DNA of 64,000 bases from Tetradesmus obliquus (lineage: Eukaryota > Chlorophyta > Chlorophyceae > Sphaeropleales > Scenedesmaceae), in the NCBI GenBank assembly GCA_030272155.1, contig CP126194.1:7237001-7301000 (forward strand). The letters are read 5' to 3'. A program made the position numbers and the translations under genes. This document shows positions 37,333 to 49,373 of this stretch, one piece after another (positions within the stretch are counted from its first letter, which is position 1; each line of letters opens with the position of its first letter). The notes beneath the pieces are model-generated. The model saw only the letters and a program-made list of their open reading frames with translations, was not told where the DNA came from and searched no databases.

Positions 37333-39512
37333 TTAATGTATTCGTCTTTGTTTATGCTTACGCTTTGTGTTGGGAAGTGGCACAAGGCAAAAGTACAAGC
37401 ATCCCGCCTTGTCAGGCGCGAAGTGCAAGTTTGCCTTGCACTCCTACAGCGGGCACTTTCAACAGTCGTGCGCTCAAAATACAAATACCCTTGATATGAA
37501 TCTAGCATCGAATGCACTGGGTACCCTTGGATGTGACAGCTACGTGCCTGGCAGTGCCAGGGCTTGGCTGACACTGCATTGACACGTGTTTCTAATGGAT
37601 ACCCGAGGCCCTCCGTGCACACTGCATTGTTTTAGCATCCATCTTAAACGGCTGTCAGCATTTAAAGATTGCACATTGCGGCACATGCAGCGCCATGGCA
37701 CAACCTACAGTGTGTGCCACACATGGCATGTGTCGATGCACATGATGTAAAGATGGACAGTCTAGCATGAAAAATGCAAAGCTGCGCACCTTCAAGCATT
37801 GCTTGTCCAGGAGACCTCCCGCCCAAGGTCCCCCGGCGCTCCAAGTGGGCTGTCCACGCAAGCACTGCTGTCCAGCATCATGGCATCATAGCATCATGCA
37901 AAGTTCTCACCTGTAGGCACAGGTGATGTACAAGTCACTACCTTTAGTAGCAGTGATCAAGTCGTAAGATCCCTGCAGTGTGCAAATTCCATGCTGCAAT
38001 GCTTCACTCTAGGACTGCAGCGCCACTGGCTTGAAACCACCAACAGCTGCTGCATGTGTTCATTTCACATGAGTCTACACGCTGCAGTGTTCCACCACCA
38101 TCTACCTAACAACCTAGCACTCTGCCGCCCACTCAGGGTCGTGCTGTAGCTGCAGACCTAAGGCTGCATGTCCTAGGCAGCAGATGGCAGGAGCCGTCCA
38201 ATCTGCTACAAAAACAGAAGAAGCCGCTACACAGAAGAAGCCGCTACACAAAGCATTTCACACCAGGACCCCCCTTGGTGGCTTGTGGCACCGGCAGCCA
38301 AAATGATTGGAGCAGTGCGAAAAGACTGCACCTTACTGTATAATGATATAGCAGTGCACTGCACGCCACAGGGCTCTGCAAAGCAGCAAGCTGACAGGCA
38401 GGCGCCTGATGCAACTGTTTTGAGTGAGTGGCGGTCTGCTGCTGCAATGCTTTCAGCAGCAGCTGTCATGCCACATTGCAGACAGAGCTGAGTGTCCAGC
38501 ACAGCCATAGTGTGCTGGTTGGTAACAAAAACGTTGGGGTGCTGTGCCAACATCTTCAGCACAAGACAGCTGGTCACGGCAACTGTACGGTCTGAACACC
38601 TGATGTAGGTGGATGTATGCATGCTGTTGCAGCATGCCAGCGCACACCCGTGCCTTTTGTAAGCACGCAACATTGCACACCTATAGGCAGCTCAATTAGC
38701 AACCAGTGCATTGATATGTCATGCGGCATGCGTGTGTGCTGCCTAGTAACGCACACCAAATTGCCTGCGCCCACAGCCTGCTAAGTAAACACTCAGAGTC
38801 ACAACCATAGGATGCCTAGCAGAATACACCAAGCAACGCACTCTCATGATGCAAAAACCATTTTTTGTTAGTTTTCAGGCGCCAAATCGCACGGCACAGA
38901 GATTGCCATGCACAGCTGCCAATGTTGTCTTCAGGATAGTGCTGTCAACAGCATGCGTTGATTAGTAAGACAACCTGCTACGTTTGATGCAGCCCATGCA
39001 TCAATGCACATGCTCTAATTGCAATCAAGACGTGTGTGGAGAATACATAGAGCCATCAAACCATGGCCTGGCTGAAAGCCTTTAGTATCACAGCCATCAA
39101 CCACAAATGTTCAAATTGTCAAAGCACGCAGCATGCAACATGCTGCAAGAGCGACCTAATTGCATGGCAGCTGACACGTGCGTGCTCCTACACAGTTCAG
39201 CTGGTAGAAGTATTGCTCTTCAGTTCAAAACCGGCACACCACCTACTAGTAGCAACCATGGGCTCCAATCACTGCCGCATGCATTGTAAGCAAGCTGCTG
39301 ATGTTTGATTATTGTATGTGTCTGCAGTCAAACGGCATATCTGCTATGCAGTGCTAATGTGTTTTGGTAAAGTTTCCAACCTCCATGTGCCCACAGGTGC
39401 ACCGGACACACCAGCAACCATCCGCAGTTTCACAGGTACAAAGACACCACGCACACACATCTCACTACATCCTCTCAACCACGCCACCCACTGCCACCAT
39501 GGCACAGCCTCT
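37333..39512. other. intergenic region between two minus-strand genes
   Basis: Contains the promoter of the F-box-like gene and the 3' region of the CBP60-like gene. C/A-rich on the plus strand, matching minus-strand 3' UTRs elsewhere here. A 17-bp tandem repeat (AGAAGAAGCCGCTACAC twice) is at about 38216-38249. No exon is supported. Confidence 0.45.
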
Positions 39513-40834
39513 CTAATCACCTGTCACAGACTCGTCAGCAGCTGTCAGCCATGACGGCTCCCGCTCAAGTGACAGCGACAGCGCCTCGTCCTCAAAATGC
39601 ACGCATAGTGGCAGCGAGTCTAACAGCAGAGCAATGTCCTCCATCATCTCTACATCATCTGCATCCTCTGGCCCCACCATCACAGCCTCTGCAGCTGCTG
39701 GGCCAGCCACTGTGTCAGCCTGTGCAGAGCGCACCACCACATCAACACGGCAATCATCAGCAGCACCCAGCTCAGGCGCAGGCGCCTGCTGCTGCTGCTG
39801 CTGCTTGTGGCGCTTCTGCGGCTGCAGCAGCAGGTGCTGGTCCATCAGCGTGGATGCATCGCTGGTCTGAGCCAGCAGCCCCGCCTGTACCAGCGGATGC
39901 TCAACTGTCTCAGATGCTGGCAGCAGCGGCGCTGACAGGCCAGACACAGCAGGAGTGACAGGACCTGGCAGGCCCTGCAGAGGCTGTGGGGCCAGTTGCA
40001 GCATCAGCTGCTGCTTGCGCTTCAGCGCAGCTTGCCTCCTCTCCTCTAAGGCCTCAATCTCCTGCTGCAGCTGCTGCAGCTGCTGCTGGTGGTGCGTGGC
40101 TGGCAGCAGCGCTGCTGGAGGCAGCTCTTGCTGCTGCTGCTGCTGCTGCTGCTGGGCTGGCTGCGTCTTTACCGACAGCTGCTGGTGCGGTAGTGGCAGT
40201 AGCAATGCCGCAGGCGATGCCAGCTGCAGCGCACCTGGCAGCAGCAATTGCATGCCGGCTTCTGCTGCAGCAGGTGCTGCTGGCGCTGCTGCTGGAGCAG
40301 CAGCCTGGGCGGCTGGAGGAGTTGTGCCTCCTCCTGCTGCTGCCATAGCATTGAGGATGCCCAGCGGCAGAGCCTGCAGGTCAAACAGCATGCCTTGCTG
40401 CGCCCACTGCTGCGCCAGAGGATCTGCATCATCGTTCCAGAACACCTCCCAGCTGCCGTGCCCCTCTGCACGCCACTCCTGCTGCGCCTGCTGCAGCGCG
40501 GGCTGCAGTCCTGCGGCATGCATTGCCATGCCCAGTGGCACCAGCAGGTATGGCAGCCCCTGCTGCTGCAGTACCCAGGCCAGGGGCTGGCCTGGTGCTG
40601 TCGCCTCCTGGTCCCAGCTGCACAGCAGGCCCCGCACCTGGCCCTGCTGCCACCACACACGGGGCCGGAAGTCAGGAAAAGCTGTGAGCTTTACGTGCTT
40701 GGCTGCCTCCTTGTATGCTGCGGGCTTGATGCCGGTGTCTTGCAGCAGCTGCTGCAGGCGCGGCGCGCCTCCCTTGTCCACCCATTGCTGCAGCGCATGG
40801 AACTGGCCGACCTGTGGACGGCAGTGGCAGCGAG

Positions 40835-40867
<33 letters not shown>

Positions 40868-42978
40868 TGGTGAGGAACTTCAAAGATGAATGTCATGTAA
40901 TTGGCAGAAGAGCGTACACGGTGCTGCAGCTGTTGCCGCATCAACATCAAGCTGCTAGACGCAAACCAGGCAGCATGTGGCGACCAACGAGCTGCATGCC
41001 TTGCAGCTTGCACGTGTTATACAATGTTAGTAACAGCCCCAGGCAGTGCCTCACCGTCTCCACCGGCCCCAGCTGCGTGCCGGCATCAGTCACCCTCAGG
41101 GCCTTCAGGATTGCAGCCATGTCTTTGCCCACACCCCTCAGCCTGCTGACTGCCTCGCTAGGCAGTGGCACCTCGGCTTTTGCTGCGCCCTTGGAGCGTG
41201 CTGTGACCACCTTGAAGGGACCACTCACAAGCGGCAGCACCTCTGGTAAAATGTTCATCGCTGCGTCGATCGCAGTGACGGTCAGCAGCAGCCGGCACAG
41301 CGTGGTCTGGCCACTGTGGCGTGTGTTGTCTGTGGCCTTCTCTGGCTTGATGCAGCGCAGGCCAGCCAGGCAGGCGGCGCCGCTCTGCAGCATGGATGGG
41401 AGGTGCAGGGACAGGTGCAGGGAAGGCAATGGTGCTGCCAGTTAGTGCAGAAAAGCAGTCGGGCTGTGAAAGATATTTGCTAGAGCCGGTACATCCCGGA
41501 TGCATGCAGTGCATGGAACAGCTCTTGGAGGGGTGAATCCTGCTCGCCATGATCACAAAATCAGGCGTAGCCAGCTGCGGCAAACCGCGCCAAACCAAGT
41601 TGTTATCCTGCAAGCAGCCTGCTACAAATAGTTGTCCTGCAAGCAGCCGTGCCCACCTGCAGCGGCAGCCGTACGGAGCTGCCGCGCTGCTCAGCGCTGC
41701 TCTGCAGCAGCGGACTGCCCCTGACCAGGCAGGAGGCCAGCTGCTGTGCATTCAGCTGCTGCCCGTTTTGGTTGAGGTCCTCGTAGGCCTTGCTGTCCAG
41801 GAGCTGCACCTGCAGGCACCAAGCACAGGCAGCAGAGTTGTGTGTGCAGGGTTGCAGAAAACCGTGGGCCGTCAGGGCTGCAGACAGATTCTACACAGCA
41901 CTTGAGGCAATGTGCAGACATGCGCCACAGTGCTTTAGGCAAATGGCTACAGTGCACAGGAGAGTAACAGGCTTCGCGTTACCTGTTATCTTCAGTGCAC
42001 ACTGCAAGTGTACGTTGGCCTAAGTTGGCCTCTTAACAGAGACAGGGTGCTGCCAGCATCATGACAATGCTAGCTGCTATAGCATCGTATCATTTCGCTG
42101 AACATCAGCTCACATTGCCACCATATAGCTGTTGTTCCCCTTATACTTGCACGCACCTGCAGCTGCCAACCAGGAAGCAGCAGCAGGCCTGCCTCACCCA
42201 GTGCAGGCACAAGCCGCGCCTGCGGCTCGCCGCAGCAGCAGGCCAGCAGCAGCTGGCCTGACACGTAGACAGGGCGCAGCGTGCTGCTGCAGCGTGTGCT
42301 GCTGTGGCGGCAGTGGCGGCAGGCCTCATCCCTGCAGCCCTGGTGCCTGCAGGCAGAGCATTTGAAGAAGCTAGGCCGTGAGCGGTGATGATGAGTGGGT
42401 GATGGGGCTGGAGGTGCGGTGCGTGGCACATGTTTCCATCCTGTTACATTGGATGAGACACTAAACACAGCGGCTTTTGCGGTTGGCATCTTGCGCCTCA
42501 ATGCTGCCTACAGCTGCGTGCTCATGCTGTACATGTCACGTTTGTGGTTTCTAGCGATGGAAGCTGCTCACGTTTCACTGGATGGAATATGCCGAGGCAA
42601 GCCGTAAACATTCGCCTGGCTGCCAGCGGCAGTGCTAGCTGCAACCTACTTGCAGTCGTGGTCCAGCACCAGCTTCAGCTGCTGCTGCCCAGGAGTTGAA
42701 GGCCCAGCGTAGCTGGCACCGCCGTTGATTGGCGAAGCAGGAGGCTGGATGCAGGCATGCTGCCAGATCCTGTCAGGCAGGAGAGAGGTTTGGGAAACGG
42801 GCGGGACAGCCGTGTCGGGATGCTGCTGCACGGGCCCACCAGCAGCATTCAACGGCGCAGGTAGCAGCACGCTGCGCCATTGCTTGCAGATATTATCTCC
42901 GCATTCGTATCCCGAGCTTCGACACCGCCAGGAGCAGCAGGCCCGCAAAAGGAGGCACAGCTCGCAAGGGGCTTGCAT
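39513..42978 (-). CDS. CBP60-like protein with Gln-rich C-terminus
   Basis: Minus-strand exons join in phase: 42978-42650 (5' limit uncertain), 42346-42157, 41809-41657, 41384-41055, 40811-39513, about 766 residues. A Cys-rich stretch (LDHDCKHQGCRDEACRHCRH) leads into VYVSGQLLLACCCG. The middle part, PLVSGPFKVVTARSKGAAKA then VPLPSEAVSRLRGVGKDMAA, then GPVETVGQFHALQQWV and a helical LQQLLQDTGIKPAAYKEAAK, has the order of the plant calmodulin-binding protein 60 core (FxVxxxR..K..P...D.V..L..IGKD, V.T V..F). CBP60 proteins are DNA-binding regulators in plant immunity; an algal role is unknown. The C-terminal 250 residues are Gln/Ala-rich with a short coiled coil (QEIEALEERRQAALKRKQQL) and an acidic end. 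Exon 1 may instead begin at 42771 after a good CTGACAG acceptor. A (CTG)9-like run precedes the last acceptor. Confidence 0.5.
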
Positions 42979-44459
42979 GGGCGTGTGGCAGCGAGCAAAG
43001 GCACTCACATGCGGCGCAAAGGCTCGAATACGTCGACGTTTGAGTAAAACGACGTTGGGTAGCGCGAGCCTGGGGTTGCAAGGGCCCGGAGCGCTGATCA
43101 CGCTGGCTGTTCACCGGGGCCAAAGCAGTCCCAGGTACGTGTAGGCGCTGATATCTTGTGTTCGTTGCGCGCAATGGTTAGGACCATAAACAGAAGCCAC
43201 TTGTCGTTTTATCCAGGTGGATAGCTGACATCGCTGCGGTATTCCAACCTTCCGCTCACACATAACTTGACCTTCCCAGGTGCCAGGACGTGCTCGCATT
43301 ATGGCTACCATGAACATGAGCCGAAGGCGACGACAGATGTTGACTCACTCACGTATATTGTGCGTCAAGGCCTAGACAACCAGCTGCACCAGCAGTAACA
43401 GCCAGCCTTGATCATGATCTGACTTTTGAAAGTTGTAGATGCCTCACCAGGGCGAGGTCCTGTGCGAATGTGCATATGATCAGCTTAAAATAAGCATGTG
43501 AAACCTCTGGACTTGGGTGAATGCACGCCTGTTGACTACAAGTCAGTTGTACTGCATCTCTGGTCAAGAATTGGGTACATGGGCAGCATCATTGAGCGAG
43601 GCGCACAGGCTGCAGTGAGTGCAGGTCGCATGCCTGTTCAGGGAGGGGACTGTGTCGCTGCAACCTGCTCCAGGTATGGTGCGCGTCAAGTTGCCTGTTC
43701 CTGCACAAGGCTGCAGCCCGTCAGGCTGACCTGGTCTGGCAACAGACATGTGAACTGCATATGCAGTAGGTGTGGGCGAACAGGACTGCACTCTACATCA
43801 CTGGTTTGAGCAACATGTTGGCTATAGGCCTGTAGCCAGAGAAAGATCCAGAGTGCAGCTGGCACGTGGGGCGGTTGCATGGCAACTCGTGGAATCGATG
43901 GCTTGGAAGCCCAGTAGCGCAAAAAATGCTATCCGTTAGTCGTTACAAAGGTTGAGGCAGGGTTATCGGGCGCAAACCTGCGTGCACAGCAAGTGACATG
44001 CTCGTAGGAGGGTTGGAGACTTGGTCCGGGAGCAATGGTGTGTGGCGAAGGCGACGAAGGGGAGGCACTCAGGACCAGTAAACCGTAGAAAATAGTCATT
44101 TCTAGACGCTGCAAAGACAATGCTCACCTGTGTTGCTTCTTGATCAACGAGCGCTGATCGCGCCGCTTGAATTGCTCACAGCTTTTCACTTATAGTACAA
44201 AACGGTCTTTGAAAACTTTCTGGAGGGCTTTCCGCGTCTGATTGCTCGCAGTACGCCAGCACGACTCGCCTGGCGCTTTCTAGGTGAGGAGTCCAGCACC
44301 CTTGTTGACAAGGACCTTGACAAGTCCTGCATGGTGCCACGACCAGGGTATGATAGGGTTGGCAGGCGTCTTGCTGAGCTTGCGCCAGCTTCAGACACCG
44401 AGTATCCAGAAGGGCAGCCCACTTTTCAGCGCAGCTGGGCCGTGGCTCTGCATATAGCC
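42979..44459. promoter_or_regulatory. divergent upstream region (CBP60-like / MYB)
   Basis: About 1.48 kb between the two start codons of divergently transcribed putative regulators. I see no exon, and no TATA box or repeat that I can place with confidence. Confidence 0.4.
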
Positions 44460-47400
44460 ATGAATGCAATAGAAATTGACGATGAGTCGTCTTGTGGTGA
44501 GGAACAGGAGGATATGGAAGAGAGGAAGCGACGTCCGTGGACCAGAGAGGTGCGCCTCGGTTCGCTTGTGCTGGCTGTTCCTAGAGGGCCCGCTCGATCG
44601 AGGCGCCTCGAATTGCACAATCAGCTGGTAAAGCGGTGGTCTTCGCAGCATCTGAGCAGCGCAATGCACTGTGCCTGCGTCAGCAGGCTCGCGAGTCTGT
44701 GGGGGGCGAACAACACTCAGCGTCAGCAGCAGAGGCAGCTACCCTGCGAGTTGGTTCGGCTAGAGCTTTTGAAAGCATTGGATACAGTCACGCGGACCGC
44801 TGCTGCGGCCACAGGGCGCTTGCAGTGGAGCAGTGAAGCAGCGCTACTGCTCTGGAGCTTGCTGCTCACAGGCAGACATGTTGCTGCTCCTGCAGGAGGA
44901 CGAAGTTCTGCGCAAGCGCATCAAGACGTATGGCTTGAACAACTGGAGTGTTGTGGCTGATGGCTTGCCAGGCAGGAGCGGCAAGAGCTGCAGTGAAAGG
45001 TGAGCCTGATCCACAGCAGCAGCACAAGCTGGCAATGCGCCAAGCCCTGCAGCAGTGTGCAGCGCATAAGCGCATTCACCTTCAGGAGCGCCTTGTCTGC
45101 TTCAAAGGGCTGTTTGAGGTCTAGCACTGGGGCAATCAGCGTCATCGTGCCTCCAAACACTGCTGCTGCTGCTGCTGCTGCTGCAGGTGGCGCATCTACC
45201 TCACCCCTGGCGTGAAGCGGCCCACGCTGGAGCCGTTCAACGAGTGGGAGACAGCAGTCATCTACCTGGGCCAGCAGGTGCGCTGCAGCAAGCAGACAGC
45301 AGCGCATGCAGCGCATTATAAAGAAGTGTGGGCACCCCTGCAGGATGCAGGGCCTGCTGCCAACGAAACGCGGTTGGGGCCAACAGAACAGGGCCAGGAT
45401 TGGTAATGCACTCACATAAAAGATTCGGCTGCATTAACTTTCATTAGCAATGCATCTAGTGTGCTGCAGGCGTTTGAAGTATAAGGCCTGTGCTGGCTGT
45501 GATTGTGCCTTGTTGCAGGTGCACGGCAACCAGTGGTGCTCCATCGCCAAGCTGCTGCCTGGCCGCACCAACACCGCCATCAAGAACTACTGGAAGACGG
45601 CGCTGATCTCAACAGAGCACAAGCGCGTGGCCAACAACAGGTGTGGAGCGGCAGCAGCAGCAGCAGCCAGCAGCAGCTAGGTGCAGTCTTTATGATGCCT
45701 ACCCAGCACACCATTAGGGCACACATGCTGTCTCACATAGAACATCATCTGAATCGCTACAGGCTGCCTGCTCACACGCATGCTGTCTGTTTGGCCACAA
45801 ATCCGGATCCGCAGATACATCCAGCAGGGCCTGTCACTGGACGGCGTGCTGGCCAGCCCACCATCCGCGCAGGAGCTCGCAGCCAGCGCAGCACGCCGCC
45901 GCAAAGCCGCCGCAGCAACAGCCGCACGGGCCAAGGCTGCCGCCGCAGCAGCAGCAGAAGAGGCCACTACAGCAGCAGCCGAGCTCCAGCAGCTGGCAGC
46001 GTCGCCGGCGGCGTCTGGCGAGCAGCGCGTGACGTCGTCCTCGTCTGCTGCTGCTGCTGCCACCAGCAGCGGCTGCAGCGATGATGCCAGTGGCGAGGGC
46101 GATGTGCCGATGATGGAGGCTGCCTGGTGCAGCGGGGACTATAGCCACGTGCACAGCCCCGAGCATGCACATGACCTGTGTGCTGAGCTTGCAGGAGACT
46201 GGGACTTCACCTCAGATGCCACAGACATCATGGGCTCAGACAGCCAGCAGCAGCAGCAGCAGGCCGAGGGAGAGCAGCAGCTGCTGCTGCAGGAGATGGC
46301 AGCAGGAGACGCGCACGGCGCTGCTGGCGCAGCAGCAACAGAGGGCGCCAGCAGCGGCGGCAGCAATGCAGCGTCGCCGCCTGAGCAGCACATGCAGCAG
46401 GGCTATGGCGCTGCTGTCAGCTCCGCAGAGCCTGCTGCTGCAGCAGCAGCAGCAGCGAGGAGCCAGCAGGCAGCAGCTGCTGCAGCACAGCCCAGTGTGT
46501 CTGGCAGCACCGCTGGTGTGGTGATGAGCAGTAGCGGCATGATGCTGCTGCAGGTGCAGCCTCAGCAGCAGCATGCTGCCATGGCACCTGTGTCATCGCC
46601 TATGGCGGGTTACTACCCCACCAACGGCTACATGTGGCAGCCGCAGCAGCAACAGCAGATGGTGCCTGTGGCGACGTCAGGCATTGCAGCGCAGGAGATG
46701 CTCATGCACCAGCAGGCCGCCTGGCAGCAGCAGCAGCAGCAGCTGGCGTGGCAGCAGCAGCTGGGCTGGCAGAACGCCCAGCAGCAGCAGCAGCAGCAGC
46801 AGATGTACGGCTGGGCACAGATGGGTGCCGGCAATGCAGCAATGTCTGCTGGCGGTGGCAATGCTGGCTCAGGCAAAGGCAGCAGGCCTCAGAGCAGGAA
46901 CGGCAAGCGTGCTGCTGCCAGGCATGCCCGCATGTCTGACAGTGAGACAGAAGATGATGATGAGGCCCGTGCAGCGGCAGCAGCAGCAGCAGCCGCCATT
47001 GCCAGCGGCGCGATCCAGCTCAACCCCAACGTGCACCCTGCAGCGGCGGCAGCAGCTGCTGCAGATGCTGCGCGCGCGGCAGCGAAGGCTGCCGCTCGCA
47101 AGGCTGCCTCGGCAGCGGCCAGTAGCCGCAAGAAAAGCAAGCAGCAGCAGCAGCAGCAGCAGGCTGCTGCCATGGCAGCAGCACAGAGCAACCCTGCCGT
47201 TAGCAGCAGCGGTGCGGCGGTGATGGCGCTGGATGGCGCGGCAGCAGCAGCAGCAGCTGCAGCAGGGCCTGGCAGTGGCAACGGTAGCGAGTGTGACGAG
47301 TGCCATCCAGGTGTGCAGCAGCAGGGCGGCAGGCAGCGGCGCAAGGCTGCCACTCTGGGCCTGGCAAAGGTGATGGCAGCAGTGAATGGCTATGGCGAGA

Positions 47401-49373
47401 TGCAGCAGCAGTCGCCAATGGAGGAGGATGATCCAGCAGGAGCAGCCGCGGATGAGGCTGCCGACTACACGCCTACTCAGCAGCAGCAGCAGCCGCTGAG
47501 TCCAATGGCTGCCGGCGGTGATGCCGTGTATGGCAACAGCAGCATGGCAGCAGCAGCAGCGCCAGACGCAGCAGCAGCAGCAGCAGCAGCGCCCCTGAGC
47601 ATCGATGATCACCTGGATGACCCAATCATGATGGAGCTGTACAAGCATGAGCTGTCCATTGCACAGGCCCTGGGCTCAGGAAGCACACCCACTGCAGCAG
47701 CTACCTCAGCACCAATGTCACCCACCATGCTTCAGCAACAGCAGCAGCAGATGCAGATGCCGACGCTGACGGTGCAGGTTGGGGAGGTGGCAGCAGCAGC
47801 TGCTGGCGGCAGCAGCACTCCTGTCGGGGTGCCAGCTGCACACACGCCTTCAGCAGCAGCAGCAGCAGCAGCTCCAGCCGGCAATGCACGCCCCAGCAGC
47901 AGCAGCACAAGCGGCAGCGGGGCGCATCAGCCAGCTCAGCAGCAGCAGCAGCACGCTGCGCCTACGCTTGCAGGCTGCACAGCCACTAGCAACCCCAACG
48001 GGCCGTTCGCTGCTGCAGCAACCGCAGCTCCTACTACTTCTGCTGGCACCTCAGTGGTCCCCGCAGCCACCACAGCTGCCACAGCCACTGCCACAGTGCT
48101 CAGCGCCTTTGCCGCCGCAGCAGCAGCGCACGCCGCCGCGCACAGCAGCGCGGAGGCCGCCGCCGCCTCCGCAGCAGCAGCAGCGCCGATCGCCACTCAG
48201 AGCTCAGCCCCCGGTGCCAGCAGCACCTCTGCTGCTGCTGCCACGCCCTCTACAGCGCCGGCCCTGAAGCGCCAGACCTCCGGCCAGCTGGCTGGCCCTG
48301 CCAACAGCGCCTGCGACAGTGAGGGCTCTGTGATCACTGCCAGCAGCCGCACCAGCATTACCATTACCAGCAGTGCGAGTGCAGCTCCATCTGCGTCAGG
48401 AGTGCTGGCCAGTGCTGGCTCAGGCCTCTCCAGCCTGTCAGGGCCGCTGCCAGGTCAGCAGCAGCATCAGGCTGCCAGGTCCCTGCCAGCAGCAGCAGCA
48501 GCAGGGCCCACCAGCCTGAGGGGCACAGGCCTGCCTGGTACGGCCTTTGAGAAGGGCTACTACGTGACGTTCACCTCGCCTGCAGGGCAGCGGCAGCAGC
48601 TGCTGGTGCAGCCGGCGGCTGGCAGCAGCGAGGGTGGCAGCAGCAGCGACGGTGAGATGCTGCGCACGATGATGGGCACGCCAGGCCACTGCTACCCCCA
48701 GCAGCAGCAGCAGCAGCAGCAGCAGATGTCGGTGCAGCACCACAACCCGGTGATTGCGGCCATGCTGGCGCAGAGCAACCTGCTGCAGACCTCCAGCCAC
48801 TGCCCGGTGCTGCACGCAACCATGGCGGCACTGTCCAACCAGGGTGCGTGCACGTGTGTGTACTGCGTGACCAGCAGCAGCCGCAAGCATGCCATGGCGG
48901 GGCTGGGTGGGGCAGCACACAGCGGCCCGATCACACATGCGCAGCTGGCGTCACTAGCGATGCCTCCTCCGAGGCCAGTCACCATGCCTGGCAAGCCTGC
49001 AGCAGCAGCAGCAGCAGCAGCAGCGGCAGCAGCAGCGCCTGGCAGCAGCAGCGCCATGCAGCAGAGCTGCGGCCCTGCCAGCGGTACCTCGCTTAGCAAC
49101 GGCACCAGCACCAGCAGCCTGGCAACGTACGGCGCATTTGACACAGCTGCACTGAAGAGCAGCAGCACTAGCCAGTACACTGTGTCTGGCGGCCCGGGCA
49201 TGTACTCTGCTGCTGCTGGTGCTGCCGGAGCAGCAGCAGTAGCTCCTGCTGCCGAGTGGGGCTCTGCTTACGGCTTGAGCCTCGGAGATATGTTCGCGGC
49301 TGGGCTGGACGTCATGCATGCAGGGCAGCAGCAGCAGCAGCAGTTGATGCACGGGGCGGCGCTGGCAAACTGA
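44460..49373 (+). CDS. R2R3-MYB transcription factor with very long Gln/Ala-rich tail
   Basis: Five exons join in phase to 1321 residues: 44460-44549, 44896-44999, 45187-45277, 45519-45640, 45815-49373. Residues 24-78 form MYB repeat R2 (RRPWTREEDEVLRKRIKTYG, NNWSVVADGLPGRSGKSC, SERW) and about 79-127 form R3, where the first Trp is replaced by Phe as in plants (EPFNEWETAVIYLGQQ, NQWCSIAKLLPGRTNTAIKN, YWKTAL). The acidic N-terminus (IEIDDESSCGEEQEDMEE) precedes R2. The last exon, 1186 codons, is dominated by runs of Gln, Ala, Ser and Gly, with one basic patch (SRPQSRNGKRAAARHARMSD) and few conserved-looking islands (EKGYYVTFTSPAGQRQQLLV); it is probably a disordered activation region. Binding to DNA is inferred from the MYB domain. 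Introns 1 and 4 have GTGCGC and GTGTGG donors; a CTG run precedes the acceptor of exon 3. Confidence 0.92.
45159..45186 (+). repeat. (CTG)n directly before MYB exon 3 acceptor
   Basis: Seven or eight CTG units end in CTGCAG, the acceptor at 45186. Confidence 0.9.

Noticed and set aside
46869..47648. Antisense and alternative-frame open frames across the MYB tail
   Set aside because: Triplet repeats keep all frames open; only the sense frame continues the MYB domain in phase.
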